From Scandinavium sp036409475 (lineage in GTDB: Bacteria; Pseudomonadota; Gammaproteobacteria; Enterobacterales; Enterobacteriaceae): DNA of 64,000 nt. Positions within the stretch are counted from its first letter, which is position 1; each line of letters opens with the position of its first letter. Where the stretch lies: assembly GCF_036409475.1 (NCBI RefSeq), contig NZ_JAYRCK010000010.1:88194-152193 (forward strand), in the 5' to 3' direction. The notes beneath the pieces were generated by a model. The model was not told the origin of the DNA. It saw only the letters and a program-made list of their open reading frames with translations, and made no database searches. Positions 6,305 to 14,023 of this stretch are shown piece after piece. Made by a program: the position numbers and the translations under genes.

Positions 6305-7944
6305 CCATGACTGACCAAGTTTTCAACCCGGATGAATTTTTCGCACCAGCGTCCAGTGACCTGGTGGACAACCTGCTGGGCAGATATACCCTCGAACGTC
6401 AAAAAATCGAATCACTGGCGGCCATACTGAGCGATAACGACTCTCAGGTGGCAATAGGCCACTTCCTGAGTGGAAATCAGCGTGATGAGCGTTACAGGAG
6501 CTTTCCTGCGATTGGCGATCTATTCTCACGCGACGGAGCAATCTCACACCTAAACGCCGCATACTGGCAGAAGGCGCTGCTACTGACAGACGTGCTTGAT
6601 GTCATGCCTGCAGCCAGGCGGGAGGAGTGGAACGACAGCATCCGTGAGATGGGCACCCCAGAATTTGAGGAGGAGACCGTCAGGGCTACGCTGAAGGACA
6701 TGCTCAGTTCTCGCGCCAAATTTTTTGGGGAACGTGTTGACGGTATTTTTCGCGCTCTTTCCGGCGAGCACGTCACGAACCGACCAGAGGGCTTCAGCAA
6801 GCGCATGATCTTGTCATGCGTGTACGATCAATGGGGTTTTACGAATTACAAGATGGTGAATTACGTACTGGACCTACGTCAGGTTATCGCGAAGTTCATG
6901 GGGCGTTCGGAGCCATCATACGAATTGACGAACAAATCCCTGAAGACCGCACGCGATTACCCTGGAACGTGGATCTCGATAGATGGCGGTGAGATGCGTA
7001 TTCGTGCATACCTCAAGGGCACAGCTCATTTTGAAATTCATCCAGATATAGCCTGGCGGCTGAACTGCATTCTGGCAAGCCTGTACCCGATGGCTATCCC
7101 ACCAGAATTCCGCGCAAAACCGAAGAAAAAAATCAAAGATTTTGTCCTGATGCAGAACGTTCTCCCAGTGGCGGTTTTGCAAGATTTGTGCAGTCTTGAA
7201 ATCGACGCGTATCGCCCAATCCAACGTCACAAGTGGGAAGATCCGATAGAGCCAAAAACGCATAACCCATTTAACCGGATATTTCGCGGTTATGGCTCTA
7301 CTGAAGACCGTCATGTACGTAAGGAATCAGAAAGAATTCTCTCGTCAATTGGTGGCGCTAAGCTCTTCAGCGGCAACTGGTCATGGTGGGAATTCGAATA
7401 CGATCCTACTCGCGTAATAGCTGAAATTATCGCATCTGGTTGCGTGCCTGATGACAAAAGCCACCAGTTCTACCCTACCAACCCAGAGCTGGCGGAATAC
7501 TGCGTTCAACTGGCTGGCATTGAACCCCACCACACTTGCCTGGAGCCAAGCGCGGGAATCGGCGGCATTGCGGAGTTCATGCCCGTTGACCAGACTATTT
7601 GCGTAGAAATATCCCCGCTGAAATGCCAGGTGCTCGACAGCAAAGGCTTCCGTGTATACCAGGCGGACTTTTTAAAATGGGCATCCGTCAATGGCGGTTG
7701 CTTCGACCGCATTGTGATGAACCCACCGTTCAGTGATGGCCGGGCACTGGCGCACCTGCAGGCCGCCGCTGCTCTGACCAAAACAGGGTCGGTAATTGTT
7801 GCAATTCTACCGGCGGGGATGCGCGATAAGGGTGTGCTACCGGATGACTGGAACTGCACCTGGTCTGATACGCGTGCGGGAGAATTTTCAGGAACAAGCG
7901 TGTCAGTAGTGATTCTGACGGCAGAACGGCAATGGAGAAAATAA
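6301..7944 (+). CDS. DUF4942 / class I SAM-dependent DNA methyltransferase
   Basis: 547 residues. The N-terminal two thirds are DUF4942-like with no recognised catalytic motif. The C-terminal third is a methyltransferase: LEPSAGIGGIAEFM (from residue 414) is the SAM-binding loop and DRIVMNPPF (N474) is the catalytic motif of N6-adenine enzymes. The target sequence is unknown; protection from host restriction is the likely benefit. ATG 6307 is an alternative start with better spacing from AAGAG. It sits where a helicase loader or P-like gene would be expected, so replication would rely on host helicase loading or on this unexplained N-terminal region. Confidence 0.75.
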   Translation: MTMTDQVFNPDEFFAPASSDLVDNLLGRYTLERQKIESLAAILSDNDSQVAIGHFLSGNQRDERYRSFPAIGDLFSRDGAISHLNAAYWQKALLLTDVLDVMPAARREEWNDSIREMGTPEFEEETVRATLKDMLSSRAKFFGERVDGIFRALSGEHVTNRPEGFSKRMILSCVYDQWGFTNYKMVNYVLDLRQVIAKFMGRSEPSYELTNKSLKTARDYPGTWISIDGGEMRIRAYLKGTAHFEIHPDIAWRLNCILASLYPMAIPPEFRAKPKKKIKDFVLMQNVLPVAVLQDLCSLEIDAYRPIQRHKWEDPIEPKTHNPFNRIFRGYGSTEDRHVRKESERILSSIGGAKLFSGNWSWWEFEYDPTRVIAEIIASGCVPDDKSHQFYPTNPELAEYCVQLAGIEPHHTCLEPSAGIGGIAEFMPVDQTICVEISPLKCQVLDSKGFRVYQADFLKWASVNGGCFDRIVMNPPFSDGRALAHLQAAAALTKTGSVIVAILPAGMRDKGVLPDDWNCTWSDTRAGEFSGTSVSVVILTAERQWRK

Positions 7945-7945
7945 C

Positions 7946-8626
7946 ATGCGTCTGAAATATGCGATCACTATCGGCGACCCGAAATCGGCACAAATTGTTG
8001 CGTATCAGGCCCGCTCAACTGGCAATAGCCACCTGACCCGCGAGGATATTGTGATCTCGCTGGGAATTACGCAATCCCGGTGCAGAACAGGTTTGTCCCT
8101 GATTTACGCTAAATACACAAAAGATCCATATGCAGCAGCAACGGCGCTTTCCGGTCTGGTGCAATACGCTTCGGACAATTACAAAAAATTCCTCCCTGCC
8201 GGAACATCAGGGAATGTTCAAGAAGCATTGTCCGCCCTCGCATCGCTCGCTATCGAAGAGTTTTGCAGAACGGCCGATACACCGGGAGCGAAATGCCGTT
8301 GCGGTGGCAGAGGACAAGTCTGCGATCTGAAAAAAACGAAGCAAAAAAATCGGCTGATACTAAAGGACTGCCCAAGGTGCAAAGGTAGTGGTTTGAAACC
8401 AATGACCGAAACGAGGTGTCATCACGCCCTGTTTAAGATCCTGGGTATTTCCCAATCCACTTATTCACGCTACTGGTCCCCCCTCTATCAGGCGCTCATG
8501 ACTTGGTGCTATCGACAAGAGGCTGAGGCAGAAGATAGTTACAATTCGCTTACATCGCTTCGGCCAAGGATTGCGGAAGCCCCTGGCTATACCCGAAAGG
8601 AAGCTGGCAAACAGGATCACTCTTAG
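7946..8626 (+). CDS. Late antitermination protein Q family
   Basis: 226 residues. The central CRCGGRGQVCDLKK...CPRCKGSG (about 115-150) is the zinc-binding knuckle of the phage antitermination Q family (PF03589), followed by the helical DNA-binding region (ILGISQSTYSRYWSPLY). Q loads onto RNA polymerase at the late promoter and lets it read through terminators. It starts one base after the methyltransferase stop. Unlike lambda, the lysis genes are not next to it but 4 kb to the left on the other strand. Confidence 0.8.
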   Translation: MRLKYAITIGDPKSAQIVAYQARSTGNSHLTREDIVISLGITQSRCRTGLSLIYAKYTKDPYAAATALSGLVQYASDNYKKFLPAGTSGNVQEALSALASLAIEEFCRTADTPGAKCRCGGRGQVCDLKKTKQKNRLILKDCPRCKGSGLKPMTETRCHHALFKILGISQSTYSRYWSPLYQALMTWCYRQEAEAEDSYNSLTSLRPRIAEAPGYTRKEAGKQDHS

Positions 8627-8662
8627 AGGAGTGAACTTCTTAAGTCAAATTGAGGGTTACAT

Positions 8663-8884
8663 ATGATTCACAAGGCAGTAAATCAATTACCAGATATCCC
8701 AGAAAATCTGTGTTGCTCTGGTGATGCACTGATTGCCTCTGAGTTCGTCGATGTAAGGGATTTACTCGTACGAATGCATAGTGATGAACCAGCGGTAAGA
8801 GATAGCGCTCGCAAAATTCTGGTAAATTTCATCTGCACAGCAGAAAGGCAGAAGCATACACTAATCAAAGATGAATTTTTTTAA
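8663..8884 (+). CDS. Small phage protein of unknown function
   Basis: 73 residues, acidic to neutral and mostly helical. No family recognised. It follows the Q gene by 36 bases with GAGGGTTACAT before the ATG, and ends just before the strong promoter at 8905. It may be the last gene of the operon that starts near 4693. Confidence 0.5.
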   Translation: MIHKAVNQLPDIPENLCCSGDALIASEFVDVRDLLVRMHSDEPAVRDSARKILVNFICTAERQKHTLIKDEFF

Positions 8885-8904
8885 TAAAATTTTAGTAATT
8901 TCAC

Positions 8905-8961
8905 TTGCCATAGGTTAGTAATCATTTAAAATAACCTCATAGACAAACTTCTATGAGGTTA
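8905..8961 (+). promoter_or_regulatory. Strong promoter overlapped by an 11-bp palindromic operator
   Basis: TTGCCA (8905-8910), 16-base spacer and TAAAAT (8927-8932) each match consensus at five of six positions. TAACCTCATAG (8932-8942) and CTATGAGGTTA (8951-8961) form a perfect inverted repeat that covers the end of the -10 and the expected start of transcription. A third related half-site, ATAGGTTA, lies in the spacer (8910-8917). In RNA the right arm also holds the GAGG ribosome binding site of the next gene. A repressor-controlled accessory operon promoter is the likely reading. Confidence 0.65.
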
Positions 8962-8969
8962 CAAAAAAA

Positions 8970-9254
8970 ATGCAAATCACTATCCTGGACGAGCAACTCA
9001 ACGCGGTGGAGATCTTCACCGAGCAAGACCTCACCTCTGCGGTGAAGGCTTCACAGTCAGCAGTACTGGAAGCAGCTCTGAACGGCAAAAAATTCACTGC
9101 AGTTAACGAAGATGGAGAAAGCATTCTGGCCGTCGACTTCGAGGCAATCATCCCAGCAGGTCCGGCATCAAACACCAACGTCAAATTTGAAGGTTACGAG
9201 CGTGACCAGCTCGGTGATGACCTCCCTACTTTTTCCGGCGTTTTTGGTTTTTAA
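8970..9254 (+). CDS. Small acidic phage protein, first gene of the accessory operon
   Basis: 94 residues starting MQITILDEQLNAVEIF. Acidic, with an alpha/beta pattern and no recognised motif. It is the first gene behind the promoter/operator at 8905-8961, a place where phages put strongly expressed host-takeover or recombination helper proteins. Function unknown. Confidence 0.6.
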   Translation: MQITILDEQLNAVEIFTEQDLTSAVKASQSAVLEAALNGKKFTAVNEDGESILAVDFEAIIPAGPASNTNVKFEGYERDQLGDDLPTFSGVFGF

Positions 9255-9261
9255 CAGACCA

Positions 9262-9286
9262 ACCAGCAGAGGCATGACCAATGACC
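9262..9286 (+). repeat. Start-associated dispersed repeat, copy 2
   Basis: Identical to copy 1 except for A to G in AGAGG. Here the ATG at 9281 is the start of an 89-residue gene, and AGAGG is its ribosome binding site at eight bases. Confidence 0.7.
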
Positions 9287-9550
9287 ACTAAAAATGGAAA
9301 TTCAGCACTACAACTGGCCACCAAACTTTCAGGATTTCATGCAATGGCTTTAAAGATTGCATGTGTGTTAGAGGAGCTGGATTTGGCACGCAGCGGCGTA
9401 ATTGACGTCAAACATAATCTGGATGATGCAGAAGAAGCCCAAAAAGCCCTCGATGGACTTACCGTCGCCCGTGACTATTTGCAACGCAGTAAAGACCGCT
9501 GCAATGAGGAAACTGGGCGATTAAGGTCTCAACTACATGACCTTGGCTAA
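9281..9550 (+). CDS. Small helical phage protein
   Basis: 89 residues, nearly all helical with coiled-coil-like spacing (EELDLARSGVIDVKHNLDDAEEAQKALD). No family recognised. Its start lies in the dispersed repeat at 9262-9286. It is followed by a 212-base non-coding segment that folds into a large structure. Confidence 0.55.
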   Translation: MTTKNGNSALQLATKLSGFHAMALKIACVLEELDLARSGVIDVKHNLDDAEEAQKALDGLTVARDYLQRSKDRCNEETGRLRSQLHDLG

Positions 9551-9586
9551 TTATCTCGCCCCTGCAACGGGGAAAATTAAAAAGTG

Positions 9587-9735
9587 AATTTTGTGGTGTG
9601 GTGAATTGCGGCTTAGCGCACGCGGTACAGTTAAAAATGCCAACAAGTCCTTATTGTTTGGGTGGAAAAGTAGCCGGCGATATTTGTTAACTGGTTATCG
9701 TCACCGGGAGGCACCCGGCACCACACCACAAAATT
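9587..9735 (+). ncRNA. Candidate structured RNA closed by a 17-bp perfect stem
   Basis: AATTTTGTGGTGTGGTG (9587-9603) is the exact reverse complement of 9719-9735. The 115 bases between hold smaller helices: AACAA/TTGTT (9642-9658), CGATA/TATCG (9678-9700) and CCGGG/CCCGG (9704-9718). The last abuts the closing stem. No convincing gene covers it on either strand. It could be a trans-acting phage RNA (the C4 antisense RNA family should be tested) or a leader that controls the gene at 9763. Strand is chosen from gene direction. Confidence 0.55.
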
Positions 9736-9742
9736 TGTTTAA

Positions 9743-9766
9743 TCACAGCAGAGACATGACCAATGA
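9743..9766 (+). repeat. Start-associated dispersed repeat, copy 3
   Basis: Core AGAGACATGACCAATGA identical to copy 1; the ATG at 9763 starts a 96-residue gene. The four bases before the common part differ (TCAC instead of ACC). Confidence 0.7.
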
Positions 9767-10053
9767 AAGTAAATTTAGAATTGGAAGCAGATAATATTAC
9801 CATCAGGCCAGATAGCTCAACAAAATTAAACGTTGATATTGATGGTGTTAATGTGGTGAACGTGATTGATGAAATCTCAGAAGCCGAAGGCGGAATTAAC
9901 AAAATGCTGGAATTAATCGGCATTGATAATATAGCCGAATGGATTTACACCGAAGCTAAAGTTTCGGAGGCTCTGGGTTACTTTGACAACGAAGAAATTA
10001 TTAATCACCTCAGAACTCAAGGCGTGGAGGTTAGTGATGAATCTACAGATTAG
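9763..10053 (+). CDS. Small acidic phage protein
   Basis: 96 residues, acidic. An N-terminal beta-rich part (NLELEADNITIRPDSSTKLNVDI) precedes a helical part. No family recognised. The next gene starts inside it at 10037, so the two are probably coupled. Confidence 0.55.
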   Translation: MKVNLELEADNITIRPDSSTKLNVDIDGVNVVNVIDEISEAEGGINKMLELIGIDNIAEWIYTEAKVSEALGYFDNEEIINHLRTQGVEVSDESTD

Positions 10054-10336
10054 GAGCACCGCTGACCTGATGCGCAAGCCAGCGCAGACACAGGCCATCT
10101 CGCTATCATGGATTGGTGTCAAAGTCCGCCTGTTGTGTTACACGCTGGCACAGAAAGGCGACCCAGACAGGGAGTTCATCGAATGCCAGTACCACCTGTG
10201 CCAGAACGATGTTGAAAAAGAAAAGGCAGTAAAGTCCAGGCTGCACTTCCGCTCCGGAACAATGTGGCTGAGCGAAGAGCGGTTGTATTGCTGTGACCGC
10301 TGCGCCGAGTGCGACCAGATGGCAAACGAACCGTAA
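10037..10336 (+). CDS. Small cysteine-containing phage protein
   Basis: 99 residues from ATG 10037, chosen because GGAGG lies six bases upstream; a longer frame from 9983 has no such site. The C-terminal CCDRCAEC could bind a metal together with an earlier Cys. It overlaps the previous gene by 17 bases. Function unknown. Confidence 0.55.
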   Translation: MNLQIRSTADLMRKPAQTQAISLSWIGVKVRLLCYTLAQKGDPDREFIECQYHLCQNDVEKEKAVKSRLHFRSGTMWLSEERLYCCDRCAECDQMANEP

Positions 10337-10357
10337 TAAAGATTCCGCAGCCAGCGG

Positions 10358-10426
10358 GCAATAATAACAGCGAGGGTAGCCGCCTGACCAACGGCCTCGA
10401 TACTCCGGAGACCTGTTATTCATTGC
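10358..10426 (+). other. Second non-coding segment with long-range inverted repeat
   Basis: GCAATAATAACAG (10358-10370) pairs with CTGTTATTCATTGC (10413-10426) with one bulged base, enclosing 42 bases. It sits in the 187-base gap before the gene at 10524. A leader structure, small RNA or terminator remnant are possible. Confidence 0.4.
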
Positions 10427-10523
10427 AATATCTGAAAGCGTCAATTAATTGGGGCTTTCCAATGTTGCAAAAATATGTGCCAGCAATGGCATGGGATTCT
10501 ATTACCTAAAGAAGGAAAATTGA

Positions 10524-10901
10524 ATGAGCATCAAAACGAAAGAAATCGCAGCCAAGATTGAATCTCTTACAAGTCAATTCCCTCGTTATGCAGGGCTTGA
10601 AATTGATGGCGAGTTAGCAGGTTATATTTGCCAGAACAATTCAGACAGCGGATTAATTAAACCATTCTCTCTTGTCGGTATTGATGGGAAAAATGTTGGC
10701 GATTATTGCTGTATGGACCATGCAGTAAGAGCTGCTGCTCAAAATAAATATCCTGATGCAGGCGTGCTAGTTGGCGATGCCGACAAAGCTGGTGTGCTCA
10801 AAAAAATGCTCTTAATGGGCCTGCTCGGGGCGCTGGCTGAAACTTTTTCAGAAAGCGAAGAAGAAAGTAATAAAGAAAAAAGCCCGCACGAGGCGGGCTG
10901 A
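10524..10901 (+). CDS. Phage protein of unknown function
   Basis: 125 residues. AAGGAAAATTGA before the ATG supports the start. The middle has GDYCCMDHAVRAAAQ, with two Cys and a His close together; a hydrophobic stretch MLLMGLLGALAETF (about 92-106) precedes an acidic tail. No family recognised. The last codons overlap a terminator hairpin (10881-10899). Confidence 0.55.
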   Translation: MSIKTKEIAAKIESLTSQFPRYAGLEIDGELAGYICQNNSDSGLIKPFSLVGIDGKNVGDYCCMDHAVRAAAQNKYPDAGVLVGDADKAGVLKKMLLMGLLGALAETFSESEEESNKEKSPHEAG

Positions 10902-10908
10902 TTCCAAA
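10881..10908 (+). terminator. Possible terminator overlapping the 3' end of the preceding gene
   Basis: AGCCCGC (10881-10887), loop ACGAG, GCGGGCT (10893-10899), then a moderately AT-rich tail with a weak T run. The stop codon (10899-10901) is at the base of the stem. Confidence 0.5.
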
Positions 10909-10946
10909 TTTTACATCTCTCGATGTGCAGGTCGGCGACCAAACCG

Positions 10947-10971
10947 ACCAGCAGAGACATGACCAATGACC
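10947..10971 (+). repeat. Start-associated dispersed repeat, copy 4
   Basis: Identical over 25 bases to copy 1 (5444-5468). Its ATG at 10966 opens an 18-codon frame that ends at 11022, two bases before the recE start, so it may act as a leader peptide or be a remnant. Confidence 0.7.
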
Positions 10972-11024
10972 ACCGAGGCGGACACTGGACGCCTCTATTC
11001 TACACGGAATGAGGAAAAATAGTA

Positions 11025-14012
11025 ATGAGTGAGAAAAAACCGTACTTCATCCATCACAGGGCGAAGAAACAAAGCGGCGAGCCAACTGCTGTGTTTTGGG
11101 AATCTGCGATGACTGACACCCGCGCCCTGCGCGATGCAGAGAACGCGCTGGAGGATGCAGGCAAAGACGCCGGAAACTACTTCCGCCCGGTCGTGACGAA
11201 CTTCCCGGTAGTGGACGAGCTGCCGGAGGAAGGTGAAATTGATTTCGACTGGTGCAACTTCTTCCAGCTCGGCGACGACGGTATGACCTGGGCGGTTATC
11301 CCTGGCGCAGTACGTGAAGAAAAGGTTGTGGCCGGTATCGACACTACCATCGTCGATGGCGTAGACACGAACACAGGTGAAATCATCGATGTCGATAAAG
11401 CCGGTACCGTGGACACAACAGCAACCGTCACCGTCGAAAACGGCCTGGTGGTCGATGAAAGCGACGACAAGAACACCCGCTACGCCGTAGTTACCCTGCC
11501 GTTCCGCAAACGCCTGATCGCCCAGTTAACCGCAGACCAGAACGCCACAGAACAGCGCCACCACGTCACCCGCGCGGAGCACGCAGCTATCACTGCTATC
11601 GAAATGGACACGGATAACTCGTACGTTCAGAACCTGCTGCTGGCCGGTGAGCAATTCGACGAACTTAAAAATTGTGATACCAAAGACCTGCGTCGTTACA
11701 CCGACGCGGTGCAAAGAGCGTTTCTTCGCGAGAAACGGCATGAACTTGGCACGCTGCTGAAATTCACAAAAATCTGGCTCGCTACCGATTACCTCGACCG
11801 CGGCATTCTGGTGCATGAATGGGAGGCTGGTAATCGTATCAGCGAAGTGCCACACACCAGTACCGACGGCGGCAACTCCACCACACCACCTTTACAGGAT
11901 GCAGCCCCCTACAAACGCGCTGTCTCCCAAAGCATGGCGAACCTTCAAATAGAGGTTGCGGTCGCGCTGCTGTACCCGGAGGCAGAGCCAGGAAAAGTTT
12001 CTCGCCCGCAGCTCGCCGGAGCAAAAGCGCTCGTGGAACGTAACGAAGATGTTTTCGACATTGCCCTCAAGGTGCTGGGGAAAACCACCGACATTCTCGA
12101 TTTTAATGCCGACACCATTTTCCTCGTCACCCGGGCAATCGAATGGAATTCTGGGAAAACTTACTTCGAACTCCGCGCACTGACTCGTGACTGGTTCACG
12201 GAGAACGGCGTCTATGAAAATGGCGAGCGCTGCAAAGGCTATCCGGAATGGAATGAAGACCCACGCTCAGCGCGTAACTCCGCGGATTCAAACACCACGC
12301 AGCAACCGCAAATTGAAAACCTCGGGGCCGGAGTCTTTTCGGTTGAAAATCTCATGGGTGAACAATCACTCAATGAGTCCGAAAAGCAGCAGGATGTTAA
12401 TAAGCAACTTGCTGCAGGACGTGGGGAGTTTGTGGAGGGCATCAGCGACCCTGAAGCCTCGAATTGGGTTCACGAGGACCTGGCAAAAACCGCCTCAAAT
12501 GAAGGCGAAAAAAGTGAAGTGGAGACCACCAGCGATGTGCAGATTCAAGAAGCTGTCATTGATGAAGAACAGGCTGGTGATGCGCTGCAGGCAGGCAAAA
12601 GCCGTGGTGAAGCTGGTGAAGAAACAACTGCCGTAGAACCGACTGCATCAGAAATTTTGGCAGCTAACGCACCACATCTCGCGAGCCAGGATCAGGAAGA
12701 AATCGAGGCAGAAGTAAAGCAATGGCCAACCCACTTTGAGCCAGGCCGATACGAAAATCTGCCAAACGACGTTTACCACGCCGCCAACGGCGTGAGCAGC
12801 ACCATGCTGAAAGATGTGCGCATCAGCCCGATGTTCTACTGTGGCCGCCACGTCACCAAAGCAATCCCGCGCACGCAAAACGACGCGATGAAACGCGGTA
12901 CCGTCGTGCATGGCTACGTGCTGGAACCTGAAAAATTCCACGAGGAATTTGCGGTACCGGCAGAAATGCCCGACGGCGTGGTCTCCACCACCGGAGATCT
13001 GCAGGCCATCATTAAGGAATACAACGCCAGTCTGCCAGCGCTAATGACTCCGGACGAACTGAAAGGCTGGATTGAAGCGTACAACAACGATTTGACTCCC
13101 CCGCTTTCGCTCAGTGGCAGCGCCGAAGAAACTGGCCTTCTGTACATGTCCCTGCCTGAAGATTTCCAACGCCTGCCTGCCGACACTAAGCAAACGGCTA
13201 CACAGCAGAAGGGCTGTATCAAAGAATACAACGCCAGCCTGCCCGCGCTGCTCAAGACCAGCGGCACTCGCGATCAACTTCTGGACCAGATTGCCACTGT
13301 CGCACCGGATATGGCTGCTGCCGAACGCGCCAAATTTGTGCCATACAACTTCAGCGGCACGAAGGAGCAACTCACCGAGATTGTTCGCACACTGCGCCCG
13401 GACGTGATGACCGCTGACGACTGGCATAAACAGCAGGAAATCGCCGCCGCCGGCAAAATCATGATCAGCCTGGATATGTACGAACAGGCCAAAAACATCA
13501 GCGCTGCTCTGCAGGCCCACCCGAGCGCCAGCCGCCTGCTAAACCACCCTGCCCGTCAGTCGGAAATCAGCTATTTCGGGTTCGATGAAGAGACAGGCCT
13601 CGAAGTGAGAGTGCGTCCCGACCTGGAAATCCAGCTCCCTCATTCCCGTATCGGTGGTGATCTGAAGACCATCAGCCTGGGCTATGTGAAGCAGGAGAAC
13701 TTACGAGCCCGTCTGCACCGGGAAATCATCGACCGCGATTACCACTTGAGCGCCGCCATGTACTGCGACGTTGCAAACCTCGATCAGTTCTCCTGGATTT
13801 TCGTCTGCAGGGATGAAGGGTACCACTGGATTGCGGTCGTTGAAGCGTCTGTTGACGAACTTGAGTTGGGCCGTCTGGAATACCGCCGCGCCCTGCAAAC
13901 CATCAACGATTGCACGATGTCCGGAAGCTGGCCTGCGCCAATCACTGATGACTATACCGATGAACTCAACGACTACGACCTGCGCCGCTACGAAGCGTTG
14001 AGCGCGATGTAA
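11025..14012 (+). CDS. recE: RecE-type exonuclease VIII
   Basis: 995 residues. The C-terminal third is the RecE nuclease: RGTVVHGYVLEP (His629), VRVRPDLEI (Asp866) and GGDLKTIS (Asp879, Lys881) match the His-Asp-Asp-Lys active site known for RecE. It degrades the 5' strand of double-stranded ends to leave 3' tails for RecT. The N-terminal 550 residues are acidic and variable, as in Rac RecE (866 residues). A near repeat, KEYNASLPAL followed by a SAP-like stretch, occurs twice (about 666 and 732), which partly explains the greater length. Directly upstream of recT. Confidence 0.85.
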   Translation: MSEKKPYFIHHRAKKQSGEPTAVFWESAMTDTRALRDAENALEDAGKDAGNYFRPVVTNFPVVDELPEEGEIDFDWCNFFQLGDDGMTWAVIPGAVREEKVVAGIDTTIVDGVDTNTGEIIDVDKAGTVDTTATVTVENGLVVDESDDKNTRYAVVTLPFRKRLIAQLTADQNATEQRHHVTRAEHAAITAIEMDTDNSYVQNLLLAGEQFDELKNCDTKDLRRYTDAVQRAFLREKRHELGTLLKFTKIWLATDYLDRGILVHEWEAGNRISEVPHTSTDGGNSTTPPLQDAAPYKRAVSQSMANLQIEVAVALLYPEAEPGKVSRPQLAGAKALVERNEDVFDIALKVLGKTTDILDFNADTIFLVTRAIEWNSGKTYFELRALTRDWFTENGVYENGERCKGYPEWNEDPRSARNSADSNTTQQPQIENLGAGVFSVENLMGEQSLNESEKQQDVNKQLAAGRGEFVEGISDPEASNWVHEDLAKTASNEGEKSEVETTSDVQIQEAVIDEEQAGDALQAGKSRGEAGEETTAVEPTASEILAANAPHLASQDQEEIEAEVKQWPTHFEPGRYENLPNDVYHAANGVSSTMLKDVRISPMFYCGRHVTKAIPRTQNDAMKRGTVVHGYVLEPEKFHEEFAVPAEMPDGVVSTTGDLQAIIKEYNASLPALMTPDELKGWIEAYNNDLTPPLSLSGSAEETGLLYMSLPEDFQRLPADTKQTATQQKGCIKEYNASLPALLKTSGTRDQLLDQIATVAPDMAAAERAKFVPYNFSGTKEQLTEIVRTLRPDVMTADDWHKQQEIAAAGKIMISLDMYEQAKNISAALQAHPSASRLLNHPARQSEISYFGFDEETGLEVRVRPDLEIQLPHSRIGGDLKTISLGYVKQENLRARLHREIIDRDYHLSAAMYCDVANLDQFSWIFVCRDEGYHWIAVVEASVDELELGRLEYRRALQTINDCTMSGSWPAPITDDYTDELNDYDLRRYEALSAM

Positions 14013-14023
14013 GGAAAATGATG

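Noticed and set aside
9591..9794. 67-codon open frame across the structured gap before 9763
   Set aside because: It runs through both arms of the 17-bp inverted repeat and into the next gene; the pairing explains the sequence better than coding does.
12187..12636. 149-codon open frame within recE in another frame
   Set aside because: Lies entirely inside recE, very basic composition, no start signals.
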